Origin: Prolixibacteraceae bacterium
Lineage (GTDB): Bacteria > Bacteroidota > Bacteroidia > Bacteroidales > Prolixibacteraceae
DNA: 64,000 nt
Assembly (NCBI GenBank): GCA_018648265.1
Contig: JABGRN010000002.1
Span: 109,223-173,222, forward strand
Direction of reading: 5' to 3'
Position 1 is the stretch's first letter. Every line of letters starts with the position of its first letter. Shown one piece after another: positions 50,411-61,400 of this stretch. Position numbers and translations under genes: made by a program. The notes beneath the pieces are model-generated. The model was not told where the DNA came from. It searched no databases and saw nothing but the letters and a program-made list of their open reading frames with translations.

Positions 50411-50441
50411 CAAATATAGATTGATTTTTTAAAAAAGCAAA
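50411..50441 (-). promoter_or_regulatory. Promoter TTTG-N19-TATATTTG driving the leader/aspartokinase-like/met cluster
   Basis: Minus strand TTTGcttttttaaaaaatcaatcTATATTTG, matching the Bacteroidota -33/-7 consensus and spacing. Confidence 0.75.
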
Positions 50442-50595
50442 TTTATTTGGAATGAGTTTAGATAAAGATAACATTGATTGTGATTTTTATATCCATTAAT
50501 TCCGTTGGTTTCAACCATCGGCAAAGGATAAAATAAGACAAATTTAAATTTTAGTAATTTCCTTTACCGTCAGTTTTAACTGCCTGAACATGAAA

Positions 50596-53352
50596 TTATC
50601 TTTTCATTTTAATATCTATTCCGCCAGACTCTTTTCCAAATTTGTTTAAACGGTACGTAAACGAAAGCATAAGAAAACGGCCGATACTATTTGAGCGAAT
50701 CTCACGTAAGTAATTTAGCTCGCCAAAACGTTGTATAATTTGATTCTGATTAAGCAAATCGAAACCTTTTAAAGCCAAAGTACCTCGCTTATTTTTTAAG
50801 AAATAATGACTGATTTCTGCTCCCAGCAACGGAACACTTAGCGATTCGCCAAAACTTTTATCGGTATAATTGGTAATGTCGGAGCTAACTTCAAAATTCC
50901 AGCTATCGTTGGGTGTAAACCGTATTTCGCCAAACCACGACATATCGAAATAAGTGTTATCCAATGAATTTTGAATTGAATATTTTGAATCGGTTATTGT
51001 GACGGCTACTCCAGTATTTAAATCCCATTTTTCTTTTTTACGGTTATCGATACTAAACGACGCCCGATGACTTAAACTGGTGTACTCATTTTCAACTTTG
51101 TTAATTAAGTTCAAACCTTTGTTCCAACTCTCCTCAACATTCAAATGAACTTTCATTCCTAAACGGCGAATTGGAGTTGAAAAATCAACATTTCCCCGCA
51201 CATTATAATCGTAATCGAAATTTTGCAAAGTGTTTACCATTGCCAGTTGTTCGTCAACTGTTCTGTCCCAGTTTATTTTATCGTTGGTGTATGTTGCACT
51301 TAAATTTGCCATTATCGATGTAAATGAAAACTGGTCGAATAAAATATAATGTGTATTAAGTCGATGTGCAACTTCCGGCTTTAAATCAGGATTTCCATAA
51401 AAAATAGAAAGCGGATTTATGTTGTTTTCAATTGGGAGAAGTTGTGTAATACCTGGAGTGTTTACGCTTGAACCATAACGCACCATAATTCTACGACCAG
51501 TTTGAAACTGGTACTCGTACCAAACGGTTGGCAGCAAATAGAAATAACTATTGTCCGATTCAGTAGTTTCGTTTAAAGTATTTACCATATTTCCGCTCTC
51601 AGCTTGCAGCGTTAGTGAAACAGTAGTTTTCTTTGCAACCTTTTTCAAACTTAATTTTGGTCGAAACCAACTGTATTTTTTTTGAAAAATATTGTCATAC
51701 GGAATAATTCTAACCTTATTTGGACCCGGTAAAATCACATCTGTCCTAAATAAATCTTCGATGGATCTACCTGCACTTAATTCAGGAGTTAAATAAATTC
51801 CTGTTCCAATTTTTTGAGTGAACGAAGTGTTTACAGAATAGCGCAAACTCTCATTTTCATTGTCCTGAATAATATTTCTTTCTATTAAATTTTGGGGTTC
51901 AATATAATTTGTTTCTGTAAAAATTTGGTTTTCGGCTAAACTTTTCGACAGCGAAAGATCACCTCCAACATTAAAATTCGATTTTCCGTGATTCAATTTT
52001 TTTGTATAAGAACCCCTCGCACTTCCCGAAATCTGGTCCGAAATATTTGTGCTCTGGTTGAGTAAAGTATTTATTAAAACCTCATCTGAAGAACTTTCCG
52101 AAAAAGCCAGCCGATTGTTATCACCATTTGTTAATGAGAAATTTCCATCGACTAAAATATTTTGGGTGGTATCTAATCTTTGTCGCAATCCAAAATTAAA
52201 ACGGTGTGCTCCATTTTTATCAGTTTCATCCAGATTTTGTTCCTGAAAATAATCTTTATCACCTGTATAATTCCACGTTTTTGTGGTTTCATCCAACTCC
52301 TTTTTTGAGCCATTTCCCAGGTAACTAATAAAAACCCGATCGTTCGGACTGGTTGAATATGAAAAATTTGCACCGCCTGCTCCCGAAGTATTTAATCCGG
52401 AAATTGCTTCCCCAAAATTAATCGGGAAACTGCCATCGCTATTGATACTAATTTTGGCAGAACCACCACCATGAATCATTTTCCCAACACCGCCACTAAA
52501 ATTCATAAAATCGTTAAACGAAAAACCATATTGGTTTACATTGTTCGCCATTCCCAACGCCGCCACCTGAATTTTGTCGGTAAAACGATACGCTTTTGCA
52601 CTCCCCTGCCAACGTTCTCCTGTTCCTCCACCAGCCATAACATCGCCAAAAAATGCATTCTTTTTATCCTCCTTTAGTTTTAAATTAATAGCCTTTTCGC
52701 GGCTTCCATCGTCAATTCCGGTAAACATTGCATTTTCCGATTTACGGTCGTAAACCTGCACTTTATCAACAGCGTCGGCAGGAACATTTTTTGTAGCTAC
52801 TTTCGGATCGTTGCCAAAAAATTCTTTACCATCAACAAACAACTTCTCTACATCTTCGCCCATTGCTTTAATATTCCCTGCACGATCGACTTCAACTCCG
52901 GGCAATTTTTTCAGCAAATCTTCAGTAACCGCATCGGGCTTTAACCTAAAAGCAGCGGCATTGTATTCAACCGTGTCACCTTTAATCGCCAAGGGAACAT
53001 ATTCGCCAGTTACTTTCACTTCATCAACATCAACCGATTTTGTTTTTAAAACTACGGTTACCAGTTTATTTCCTTGTACCGGAATGGAAATGTTTTTGTA
53101 TAGAGTTTCAAATCCCAGAAAAGCAACCTGCATCAAATAGTCACCCTTTTTAATATTTTTAATATCGTACTCTCCAGATTTGTTGGTAATCCCAAAAGCC
53201 TGCATTGTTGAATCGGCAGGATCTAATAAAACCACTGAACTGTAAATCATTGGTGAACCATCGTCGCCAAAAACGTCGCCGGTTAAAGAGAACGATTGGG
53301 CAAATCCTACCCAGGCAAAACTTAAAAAGATTGCTGTAAATAAAAATTTCAT
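50596..53352 (-). CDS. TonB-dependent-receptor-like outer membrane beta-barrel protein
   Basis: N-terminal carboxypeptidase-regulatory-like domain, plug-like region with LLKKLPGVEVDRAGNIKAMGEDVEKLFVDGKEFFGNDPKVATKNVPADAVDKVQV. Confidence 0.92.
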   Translation of the reverse strand: MKFLFTAIFLSFAWVGFAQSFSLTGDVFGDDGSPMIYSSVVLLDPADSTMQAFGITNKSGEYDIKNIKKGDYLMQVAFLGFETLYKNISIPVQGNKLVTVVLKTKSVDVDEVKVTGEYVPLAIKGDTVEYNAAAFRLKPDAVTEDLLKKLPGVEVDRAGNIKAMGEDVEKLFVDGKEFFGNDPKVATKNVPADAVDKVQVYDRKSENAMFTGIDDGSREKAINLKLKEDKKNAFFGDVMAGGGTGERWQGSAKAYRFTDKIQVAALGMANNVNQYGFSFNDFMNFSGGVGKMIHGGGSAKISINSDGSFPINFGEAISGLNTSGAGGANFSYSTSPNDRVFISYLGNGSKKELDETTKTWNYTGDKDYFQEQNLDETDKNGAHRFNFGLRQRLDTTQNILVDGNFSLTNGDNNRLAFSESSSDEVLINTLLNQSTNISDQISGSARGSYTKKLNHGKSNFNVGGDLSLSKSLAENQIFTETNYIEPQNLIERNIIQDNENESLRYSVNTSFTQKIGTGIYLTPELSAGRSIEDLFRTDVILPGPNKVRIIPYDNIFQKKYSWFRPKLSLKKVAKKTTVSLTLQAESGNMVNTLNETTESDNSYFYLLPTVWYEYQFQTGRRIMVRYGSSVNTPGITQLLPIENNINPLSIFYGNPDLKPEVAHRLNTHYILFDQFSFTSIMANLSATYTNDKINWDRTVDEQLAMVNTLQNFDYDYNVRGNVDFSTPIRRLGMKVHLNVEESWNKGLNLINKVENEYTSLSHRASFSIDNRKKEKWDLNTGVAVTITDSKYSIQNSLDNTYFDMSWFGEIRFTPNDSWNFEVSSDITNYTDKSFGESLSVPLLGAEISHYFLKNKRGTLALKGFDLLNQNQIIQRFGELNYLREIRSNSIGRFLMLSFTYRLNKFGKESGGIDIKMKR

Positions 53353-53402
53353 ACAAATTGGTTTTTTTTGTGTCAGTAAGAAAACTACCTTTTTTTTTAA
53401 GA

Positions 53403-54149
53403 CTATCTATGAATCCGAATCATCATTTGGCGACCTTCACCCTGTTCGCCACCCATCTCTTTCATTTTTTCTTCCACCACTTTGTCAAATTCATCGCGGG
53501 TAACTTTTTTCCCTTTTTTAGGTTTTTGCAGAATATCGTCTGCCAAAGGAGAAAAATCTACCGAGGTAGCCAAAGTTGTCTGTTTTCCATCTTCAGATTC
53601 TACAGCTAAAACTAATCCGGGCAAACCACCATAATTTGATGGGCCTGCAGAAATCGGAATTGCCGGAGTGAACCATGCGATCATTTTTGTGCTGTCCTTT
53701 TCCATAACGGCTTCTTGACATGGAAAATCCAAAATCATTTTCTGATTGCCGGTAATTTTCCATTGATTTGCAACTTCACCTTCAATTAAAAAAACACGTG
53801 TCATAAATTCGCGTTGCTCAATTTGTTTATTATTTGACAAATCTGTAAAGACTTTATTTTCAGGCTCTTCCATTTTAATCATTACATTTGCCCCGCCCGA
53901 ATGCATCGACACATCTTCGTCTTCAGCTGATTTACCATTTTCAAACAGAGTTGCTTCCGCGTTGAAGTATAGAACTTTATTCGATTTTCTCTCTTTTGGC
54001 ATCATGTGTGCAAACTGCGCTGCATCGCCATCCAGTTTTATGTCCAATTTCATTACTTGTTCGTAAACAACGGTACCGGAAGTATTTTCCTGGGCATTTA
54101 AATTCAATCCCAAAATTATTGCTGAAATTAAAAGTAAAGATTTCTTCAT
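53403..54149 (-). CDS. GLPGLI family protein
   Basis: Signature YGGLPGLVLAVE; upstream partner of the beta-barrel gene. Confidence 0.93.
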   Translation of the reverse strand: MKKSLLLISAIILGLNLNAQENTSGTVVYEQVMKLDIKLDGDAAQFAHMMPKERKSNKVLYFNAEATLFENGKSAEDEDVSMHSGGANVMIKMEEPENKVFTDLSNNKQIEQREFMTRVFLIEGEVANQWKITGNQKMILDFPCQEAVMEKDSTKMIAWFTPAIPISAGPSNYGGLPGLVLAVESEDGKQTTLATSVDFSPLADDILQKPKKGKKVTRDEFDKVVEEKMKEMGGEQGEGRQMMIRIHR

Positions 54150-54242
54150 TTTTATGATTTTTTTAATTTGATGTAAAAGTAATTTTCTCTTTTCAGAAAG
54201 AGTGTTAAAGCTTTGTTAAAATGTTTATTATGAAAAGTTAAT

Positions 54243-55613
54243 CTACAAATCATATTTATCAATAAGGTAAATAAAAGATGCAATTGCGGCACTTCCCATC
54301 TGAAACTCACGAAAATTCACCTGCTCGAAAGTATCGTTTCCCGAATGGTGAAAATCGAAATAACGCTGCATATCGGGAACAAAAGATGAAAGTGGAGTCC
54401 CGAATTGTTTAAGTGGGCCAATGTCAACACCACCGCCGCCTTTTTTAAAATGGGTAATTCCGTAAGGTTCAAAATATTCTTTTAAAGCCAAAATCTTTTC
54501 CAATCTTTCATCCGGAGCTGAAACACCAAATCCTCTTGGCATCAACGCACCACGATCGGCCTCCAAAGCAAAATAGTGATTCTCTTTTTTCAAGGCTGCC
54601 TGCCGGGCATACTCTTTCCCTCCACGTTGTGCAACTTCTTCGTCCATAAACACTACTGCCCGGATTGTTCTTTTCGGCTGAATCCCCAATTTTTGAAACA
54701 ACCTTAAAACTTCAATACTTTGCATACAACCTGCACCGTCGTCGTGAGCACCCTCACCGGGTTCCCAGGCATCGAGATGTCCGCCAATTGTAATAATTTC
54801 TTCCGGTAATTCTGAGCCTCTTATTTCGCCAATTACATTATGTGAAGTTACTTCCGGTAATTCATAACTGGTAGTACGAAAATTAAAATTCAGATCCGGA
54901 TCATTTTTTAGCCAATCGCTTAACAAATTAGCTCCGTTTGTACTTATAGCAACAGCCGGAATTTGTTGAACAGTATCGTTGTAACGCATTACCCCGGTGT
55001 GTGGAAAATCGTCCTGCGAAGTGGTTAACGATCGAACAAGAACTCCGACAGCTCCAAAAGCTCCCGCCCGCGCTGCACCTCGTGTCCGCTGGTCGGCAGC
55101 ACCGCCATACGCACCAAAAGTATTTATCATTGTTGGATCCATGGCACGGTTAAAGAAAACAATCTTACCATCAATATTTTCTTTACCCAACTCTTCCAGT
55201 TGTTTGAAATTTTGAACTTCAATAACTTTTGCAGAAAGACCGTTTTTTCCAGTTCCAATCGACATTCCCAAAGCAGTTACAGGAACATCCTTAAATCCAA
55301 ATTTTGCCGATTGAATTGAAGCAGTTTCATCTTCGCCGCGCACCCAGCGAGGAACCTGAACCGGTTGTTTTTCAACTCTGTCCAAATTCATATCATTCAT
55401 TAGTTGAAAAGTAAATTCAACTGCTGCTTCAGCTTGTGGCGAGCCGGTAATTCTACCATTATAATTTTTACACAAATAACGTAGATTTTCATACGCCGTT
55501 TGATCAGTTAAAGCTTCGTCGAAAAAAGCTTTTAAAACTTTTGTTTCATCCTGTGCATTTATTTTTGGCAGAAAATTCAATACGAGAACTAAAATGAACA
55601 TTGTTCGTTTCAT
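54243..55613 (-). CDS. M28 family metallopeptidase
   Basis: ITIGGHLDAWEPGEGAHDDGAGCMQSIEVLRLF, VFMDEEVAQRGGKEYA, PA-like domain. Confidence 0.92.
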   Translation of the reverse strand: MKRTMFILVLVLNFLPKINAQDETKVLKAFFDEALTDQTAYENLRYLCKNYNGRITGSPQAEAAVEFTFQLMNDMNLDRVEKQPVQVPRWVRGEDETASIQSAKFGFKDVPVTALGMSIGTGKNGLSAKVIEVQNFKQLEELGKENIDGKIVFFNRAMDPTMINTFGAYGGAADQRTRGAARAGAFGAVGVLVRSLTTSQDDFPHTGVMRYNDTVQQIPAVAISTNGANLLSDWLKNDPDLNFNFRTTSYELPEVTSHNVIGEIRGSELPEEIITIGGHLDAWEPGEGAHDDGAGCMQSIEVLRLFQKLGIQPKRTIRAVVFMDEEVAQRGGKEYARQAALKKENHYFALEADRGALMPRGFGVSAPDERLEKILALKEYFEPYGITHFKKGGGGVDIGPLKQFGTPLSSFVPDMQRYFDFHHSGNDTFEQVNFREFQMGSAAIASFIYLIDKYDL

Positions 55614-55789
55614 ATAATATTTTTAAAAACGCTGAATTTACAAACTTCTAAAACTTTGGCAAGGGTTTTTTGATGATATTCCACAAGCTATTTTTTGAAC
55701 TAAAATGAACAATATTCAAGTTTGAAAGTTAAAAAAGAATGTTATCCGTTAGATTTATTCGGATACCTTTTAGTTTTATTTAAATCAAT

Positions 55790-55797
55790 TAACTTTG
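55790..55797 (+). promoter_or_regulatory. Putative -7 box TAACTTTG upstream of fabI
   Basis: Matches TAnnTTTG, 27 bp before the fabI ATG. Confidence 0.5.
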
Positions 55798-55824
55798 CAC
55801 TCGAAAAAAATTTTTAATTAAAGC

Positions 55825-56673
55825 ATGGGTAATAATTTACTTCAAGGAAAAAAAGGGATAATTTTTGGAGCCTTAAATCCCGATTCAATAGCCTGGAAAG
55901 TGGCAGAACGTGCACATGAAGAAGGTGCAACTTTGACTTTAACCAATACTCCGGTTGCTTTGAGAATGGGTGAAACCAAATCGCTTGCAGATAAACTAAA
56001 CACCATTGTAATTGGGGCAGACGCTACAAAAGTCGAAGACCTCAACAATTTGTTTATTGAGTCGATGGAAGTTTTAGGCGGTAAAATAGATTTTGTTTTA
56101 CACTCCATTGGAATGTCGCCAAATGTTAGAAAAGAACGTCATTACAGCGATTTAGATTATAACTATCTTGATAAAACGCTCGACGTTTCGGCAGTTTCGT
56201 TTCATAAAGTTTTACAAACTGCGAAAAAATTAGATGCCATTAACGAATGGGGTTCTGTAGTTGCACTTTCGTATGTGGCTGCCCAACGTACATTTTTTGG
56301 TTACAACGACATGGCCGATGCCAAATCGTTACTTGAATCGATTGCACGTAGCTTTGGTTATATTTACGGGAGAGAAAGACATGTTCGGATTAATACCATT
56401 TCGCAATCGCCAACTTTAACCACTGCCGGAAGCGGAGTTAAAGGATTTGACCGCTTACTTGATTTTTCAGAAAGAATGTCGCCACTTGGAAATGCTTCGG
56501 CTGAAGAATGTGCGGATTATACAATTACCTTGTTTTCGGATTTAACAAAAAAAGTAACCATGCAAAACCTTTTCCACGACGGTGGTTTCTCGAATATGGG
56601 AATGAGTTTACGTGCATTGCAACAATACGAAAAAGGTTTGGGGCTTGATGAAGATGAACATAAATTTGATTGA
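55825..56673 (+). CDS. fabI: Enoyl-[acyl-carrier-protein] reductase (NADH)
   Basis: LLQGKKGIIFGALNPDSIAWKVAERAHEEGA, VLHSIGMSP, Y..A..AKSLLESIARSFGY. Confidence 0.94.
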   Translation: MGNNLLQGKKGIIFGALNPDSIAWKVAERAHEEGATLTLTNTPVALRMGETKSLADKLNTIVIGADATKVEDLNNLFIESMEVLGGKIDFVLHSIGMSPNVRKERHYSDLDYNYLDKTLDVSAVSFHKVLQTAKKLDAINEWGSVVALSYVAAQRTFFGYNDMADAKSLLESIARSFGYIYGRERHVRINTISQSPTLTTAGSGVKGFDRLLDFSERMSPLGNASAEECADYTITLFSDLTKKVTMQNLFHDGGFSNMGMSLRALQQYEKGLGLDEDEHKFD

Positions 56674-56687
56674 AATATTTCTTCTAA

Positions 56688-57034
56688 AATAGAGAATTTG
56701 CTTTTCCAAACCATTTTGATATTTATCCATCCGGTGAAGAAAATTTTAACTACTACTTTTCTGATTCTATACTAATGAATTATTTCAGTGTTAAAATGGA
56801 CTCAATAAATGATTATCAGAATAAATTTGAATTTCCTGACATAAAAGAAATAGAGGAACAAATTCAACAAAAACTTTTGAATTTTGATTTTCCTGTTCAA
56901 CCAATTCCCAATGGATTAAATGAAAAACAAAAAAGAAGTTAGAAGAATTGAAGAAAAAATTGGAAAAGATTGAAGATTTAAAAAAGCATTTAATAAAAAC
57001 GGGTTGCCAAAATGACAACCCGTTTTTTATGTAT
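56688..57034 (+). pseudogene. Possible frameshifted gene remnant
   Basis: NREFAFPNHFDIYPSGEENFNYYFSDSILMNYFSVKMDSINDYQNKFEFPDIKEIEEQIQQKLLNFDFPVQPIPNGLNEKQKRS*, and in a different frame ...KLEELKKKLEKIEDLKKHLIKTG. Confidence 0.4.
56995..57028. terminator. Bidirectional intrinsic terminator 3' of the susD-like gene
   Basis: AAAAACGGGTTG-ccaaaatga-CAACCCGTTTTTT. Confidence 0.8.
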
Positions 57035-57046
57035 TAAAAATAATTT

Positions 57047-58426
57047 CTAATAACCAGTGTTTTGAACCATACTTGCATTTGCATCCATTTCCCCAACCGG
57101 AATTGGGAAAGCAAAATTATAAGATCCCCAAGCCGGGCCACCATGAATTTGTAAAAATGCATCAACTAAAGGAATATCCCTTCCAGTACGAGCAAGGTCG
57201 TGAAACCTTAAACCTTCGAAACAAAGCTCCCTCCTTCTTTCAAGAAGGACTGTATTCTCGTCAGCTACTGTATGTGCAACAGCATTTCTTTCAGCTGTTA
57301 TTAAATTAAGCTGTGTTAAGGCATTTCCTGCATCTCCCGTTTTTAACAATGCTTCAGCATAGTTAAGGACTACCTCTTCGTAACGGAAAATTGGAATATT
57401 ATCGGAATAATCGTATGAAGGATATTTACCAAGATTTGTATATAACCTTGTAGCAACATCCGGGTCAACGCCAATCATATCCGGGGCAGCCCTGACATCA
57501 CCAACATCAAAGGCATTATACAAATCTGCAAGCCCTTCTACGTCGCCATAAGCACCACCCCTGTAAATTTGCTGCAAACCGTTTATGTTTGCATTGTCGG
57601 TAGAACTAAAAGCAAGTTCAAGAATTGAGTTAGCGGCACCATCCACAAACCATGAAGCAGCATAATCATCACCAGGAATAATATCATAATTACCCGAACC
57701 GATAATAACACCACATGCAGATTTTACATCATCCCAATCGCCAAAATAAGTAGCTACCCTGGCTTTTAATGCCTGCGCACCATAACTTGTAAACAATTCT
57801 TTTGAATTGTCATCCTGAGCAGGGTTCATCATAGAAATGGCTGTTGCAATATCTGCCATAATTTTAGCCTTATTTTCAGCAACAGTACCCCTTGCAGGAT
57901 AAAGCTCATCTCCTTTATATTCCTCAATATAAGGAATACCCAAAGTCCCGCCGGTATTCATTTGCCCGTAATAAATCAAGAGGTCGTAATGAGCTAATGC
58001 CCTTATTGCATACGCTTGTCCCTGATAATGCTGAATTACTGCAAGATCACCTTCAAGTTCAGCAGGATCAAGGGCAATTACAATATTTGCAGAAGCAATT
58101 ACCGTATAAGCTTCAGACCAATGCCCACCAAAATTATCGGTATAATCCATTTTGGCATCAGTAACAAATCTACCTGAGTTTCCGTTTGAGTAACAGTTAT
58201 CGCTCCTAACTTCACCCCAGATAATAAAATCCCTTCCGTAATATCCACTACCGGTCATTCGGTTATATGCACCGTATAATATACCTAGAACATCTTCCTG
58301 GGTATTAAGACTTCCTTCAACTGCTTTTGATTGAGCAAGAGTTGGCTCCAGGGCTTCATCTTTACACGAAGAAAAAATACCGGCCAGTAGTACAACTGTA
58401 ATAAATAAATATATTGTCTTTTTCAT
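57047..58426 (-). CDS. susD: RagB/SusD family nutrient uptake lipoprotein
   Basis: Lipoprotein signal AGIFSSCKDEALEP; ALAHYDLLIYYG; NYAEALLKTGDAGNALTQLNLI; RRRELCFEGLRFHDLAR. Confidence 0.95.
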   Translation of the reverse strand: MKKTIYLFITVVLLAGIFSSCKDEALEPTLAQSKAVEGSLNTQEDVLGILYGAYNRMTGSGYYGRDFIIWGEVRSDNCYSNGNSGRFVTDAKMDYTDNFGGHWSEAYTVIASANIVIALDPAELEGDLAVIQHYQGQAYAIRALAHYDLLIYYGQMNTGGTLGIPYIEEYKGDELYPARGTVAENKAKIMADIATAISMMNPAQDDNSKELFTSYGAQALKARVATYFGDWDDVKSACGVIIGSGNYDIIPGDDYAASWFVDGAANSILELAFSSTDNANINGLQQIYRGGAYGDVEGLADLYNAFDVGDVRAAPDMIGVDPDVATRLYTNLGKYPSYDYSDNIPIFRYEEVVLNYAEALLKTGDAGNALTQLNLITAERNAVAHTVADENTVLLERRRELCFEGLRFHDLARTGRDIPLVDAFLQIHGGPAWGSYNFAFPIPVGEMDANASMVQNTGY

Positions 58427-58430
58427 TATA

Positions 58431-61400
58431 TTAGAAATTTAAATTTACACCAAAAACTATAGATTGTATCGGCGGCGTTTCAAGCCCTGTGAAACCGTCA
58501 GCATTAGTTTCAGGGTCAAAACCTCTTCTCATGTCTGGGTCAAATGCATAAGTGAAAAGATTGGTTCCCCTGACATAAATTGAAGCCCTGTCCAATTTTG
58601 CCAAATCGGTAATTGAAGATGGTATGTTATAACCTAAAACCAAATCTTTAAGCCTAAAGTAGTCACCATCAAACAAGTTTCTTGTTGAAGTATTAACAGC
58701 AAGTTGCGGACGGTAAGCATGTTGTATTTTAGGAACATTGGTTACGTCACCCGGATTCTGCCATCTGGTCATAAGCTCGGCAACACCATTAAAGTAATCT
58801 GTTGCATAACGTCCATTATCCCAGGTATAGTGATCCCAACTTTCCATTATCTGATTTCCCATGGCAACATAAGCATTGGCATCGATATAAACACCTTTAA
58901 AGTCGATGTGGATTCCACCACCTCCGGTAAAGGTAGGAATTGCACTTTTCCCTGTATAAGCTCTTTCAGCATCATTAATATTCCCGGTTTTTGTTTCCGA
59001 ATCGATTATATTTCCATCGTCATCTGTTTCGTTAATAAACCACTCAGGAAGTCCTGTTGCGGGATCAACACCAGCCCATTCTCTTAAAAACCATTCGTTG
59101 TATGTATGTCCAACTTCCACTTTTGTAGATCCGCCAGTAATATTAAGATCTTCGCCGGCCGCGTCATTAGCTAACTCAGTAACTTCATTATTAAGTGTAG
59201 CAAAATTAACTGACAGGCTCACATTCAGGTCATTTGAACGGACAACATCAAAGTTCAATATACCCTCAAATCCCTTATTTACCATACTACCAACATTTTG
59301 GGTTATACTTCCATGCCCTGAAGTCCGGGTAAGTGGAACCGCCTGTAATAGGTCGTAAGTATTTTTATTGTAATAAGATAATTGACCATCAATTCTTCCA
59401 TTAAAAACGGCAAAATCAATACCAATATCATAATTCTTATTTTTCTCCCAAGTAAGGTTCGGGTTTCCATATCCACTTGGGAATGCAGCACCTAATCCAC
59501 CATAATCAGCACCAAACGATAAAAGTGCCTGGTATACATTAAGACCTACGCCAGAGTTACCACTGACACCATAAGATCCCCTTATTCTTAGGTTATCAAT
59601 TTTTGAGAAGCCATCCATAAAATCCTCTTCACTAATATTCCATGCCGCACCAACGGCACCAAAATTACCAAACCTCTTGTCCATGGCAAATCTTGATGAT
59701 CCTTCCCTACGGAAAGTAACATCAACAATATATTTGCTCATATAATTATAGTTTGCCATACCAAGATATGATAAATTTGCCCAGTCGGAAAAGTTCGAAG
59801 CAGCATCCCAATTACCACCAGTAGAAGAAACGTTGGTAAGCCCGTCGGTTACAAAACCTTCGCCATAAGCATCGAGATACCATGATTTAAATTTCTGGTA
59901 TTCAACCAAAGCTTTAAAATCAACCCGGTGATTATCAAGGAAAGTTATACTATAATCGAGAGAGTTTTGGAATACCATATTAAAATCCTGGTCAATACTC
60001 GCAAAAGAAGAACCACCTTCTTGATAAGCATCGCCATGAATCCTATTGGAATAATTCTTATAATGGCCAAGAATAAAGTCAAATGCGACAACAGATTTAA
60101 ATTTCAGGTCTTCAATTATCTCATACTCAATAAAACTGTTCGACATACCACGTAACATGTGATTCCAGGTTACATCATTTTCCTGAAGAAACAAGATATT
60201 ATACAATGAAGAATTATAGTCAGTAGCAATACTACCGTCGGCGTTGTATGGTTCTATTGTTGGTGGCATAAAATATTTAAGGATATGCGGATTTGCAAAA
60301 TATGCCGAAGTTTCTAAGAAAATTTTATCCTGGTTTGTATAAGAAACTGTATTAGTTGTCGAAAATTTTAATTTCTTGCTCATTTTCCTTGTATAATTCA
60401 ACTGAGCAGTTGTCCTTTCAAATAAGTTTCCAATAACCACAGCTTCATTATTCATATAACCTAATGAAACATAAAACGAAGATACATCATCTCCACCTGA
60501 TGCCGAAAGGTTAACGTTATAAGTAGGTGCATTCGCATTCAAAACTGCATTGCCCCAGTCTCCCTCAGGTCTTCCGGCATCGCGCCAATCCTGTAATTTG
60601 CCAGCTCCGCCAAAACCATTTTCAAGACCCCATGCAAAAGCTCCGTCTGGTGTTGAAAATCCCTCGTCAGCACCATAAGAATTAATCAATCCTTCCAAAT
60701 AAAGTTCTTCGCGTTGGGCTGCGGTTAAAACTTCGCGTCCATCAACAGCTTTATTCTGAAAACCATAATTGGCAGAAAAATTGAATTTAGTATCACCAAC
60801 TTTACCTTTGGTGGTGGTAATTACAATAACACCATTAGAACCCCTTGCCCCATAAGCCGATGTAGCAGAAGCATCTTTTAAAACGGTTATTGATTCAATA
60901 TCCTGACTATTGATTGCTGCAAGCGAACTTAATGAAGACCTAGCTGTTGAACCGGAAATGTTACCTTGAATAACAGGAACCCCGTCAATAACAATAAGTG
61001 GATCGTTGCTTGCAGAAATAGAACTGATACCCCTAATCCTGATTTGTTGAGTAGCACCCGGGGTACCTGATGTAGTATTGATTGTCATACCTGCAACTTT
61101 TCCCTGAAGTGCCTGGTCAATTGAAGTAACCGGAACATCTTTTAGTTGGTCGCCTGAAACCTGAACAGTAGAACCGGTAATTTCGTTTTTACCACGGGTT
61201 GCATAACCCGTTACAATCACTTCATCTAAACCTATATAATCAGGTTCTAATGTTGCATTAACCGAAGTACCAACAATTGGTGCCTCAATTGTTTTCATCC
61301 CTACAAAAGAGAAAACAAGGGTTTGAGCATCATTCGGGACATCCAACTGGTAAACACCATCGATATTGGTGATTGTACCAATTGTAGTACCCTTTACAAC

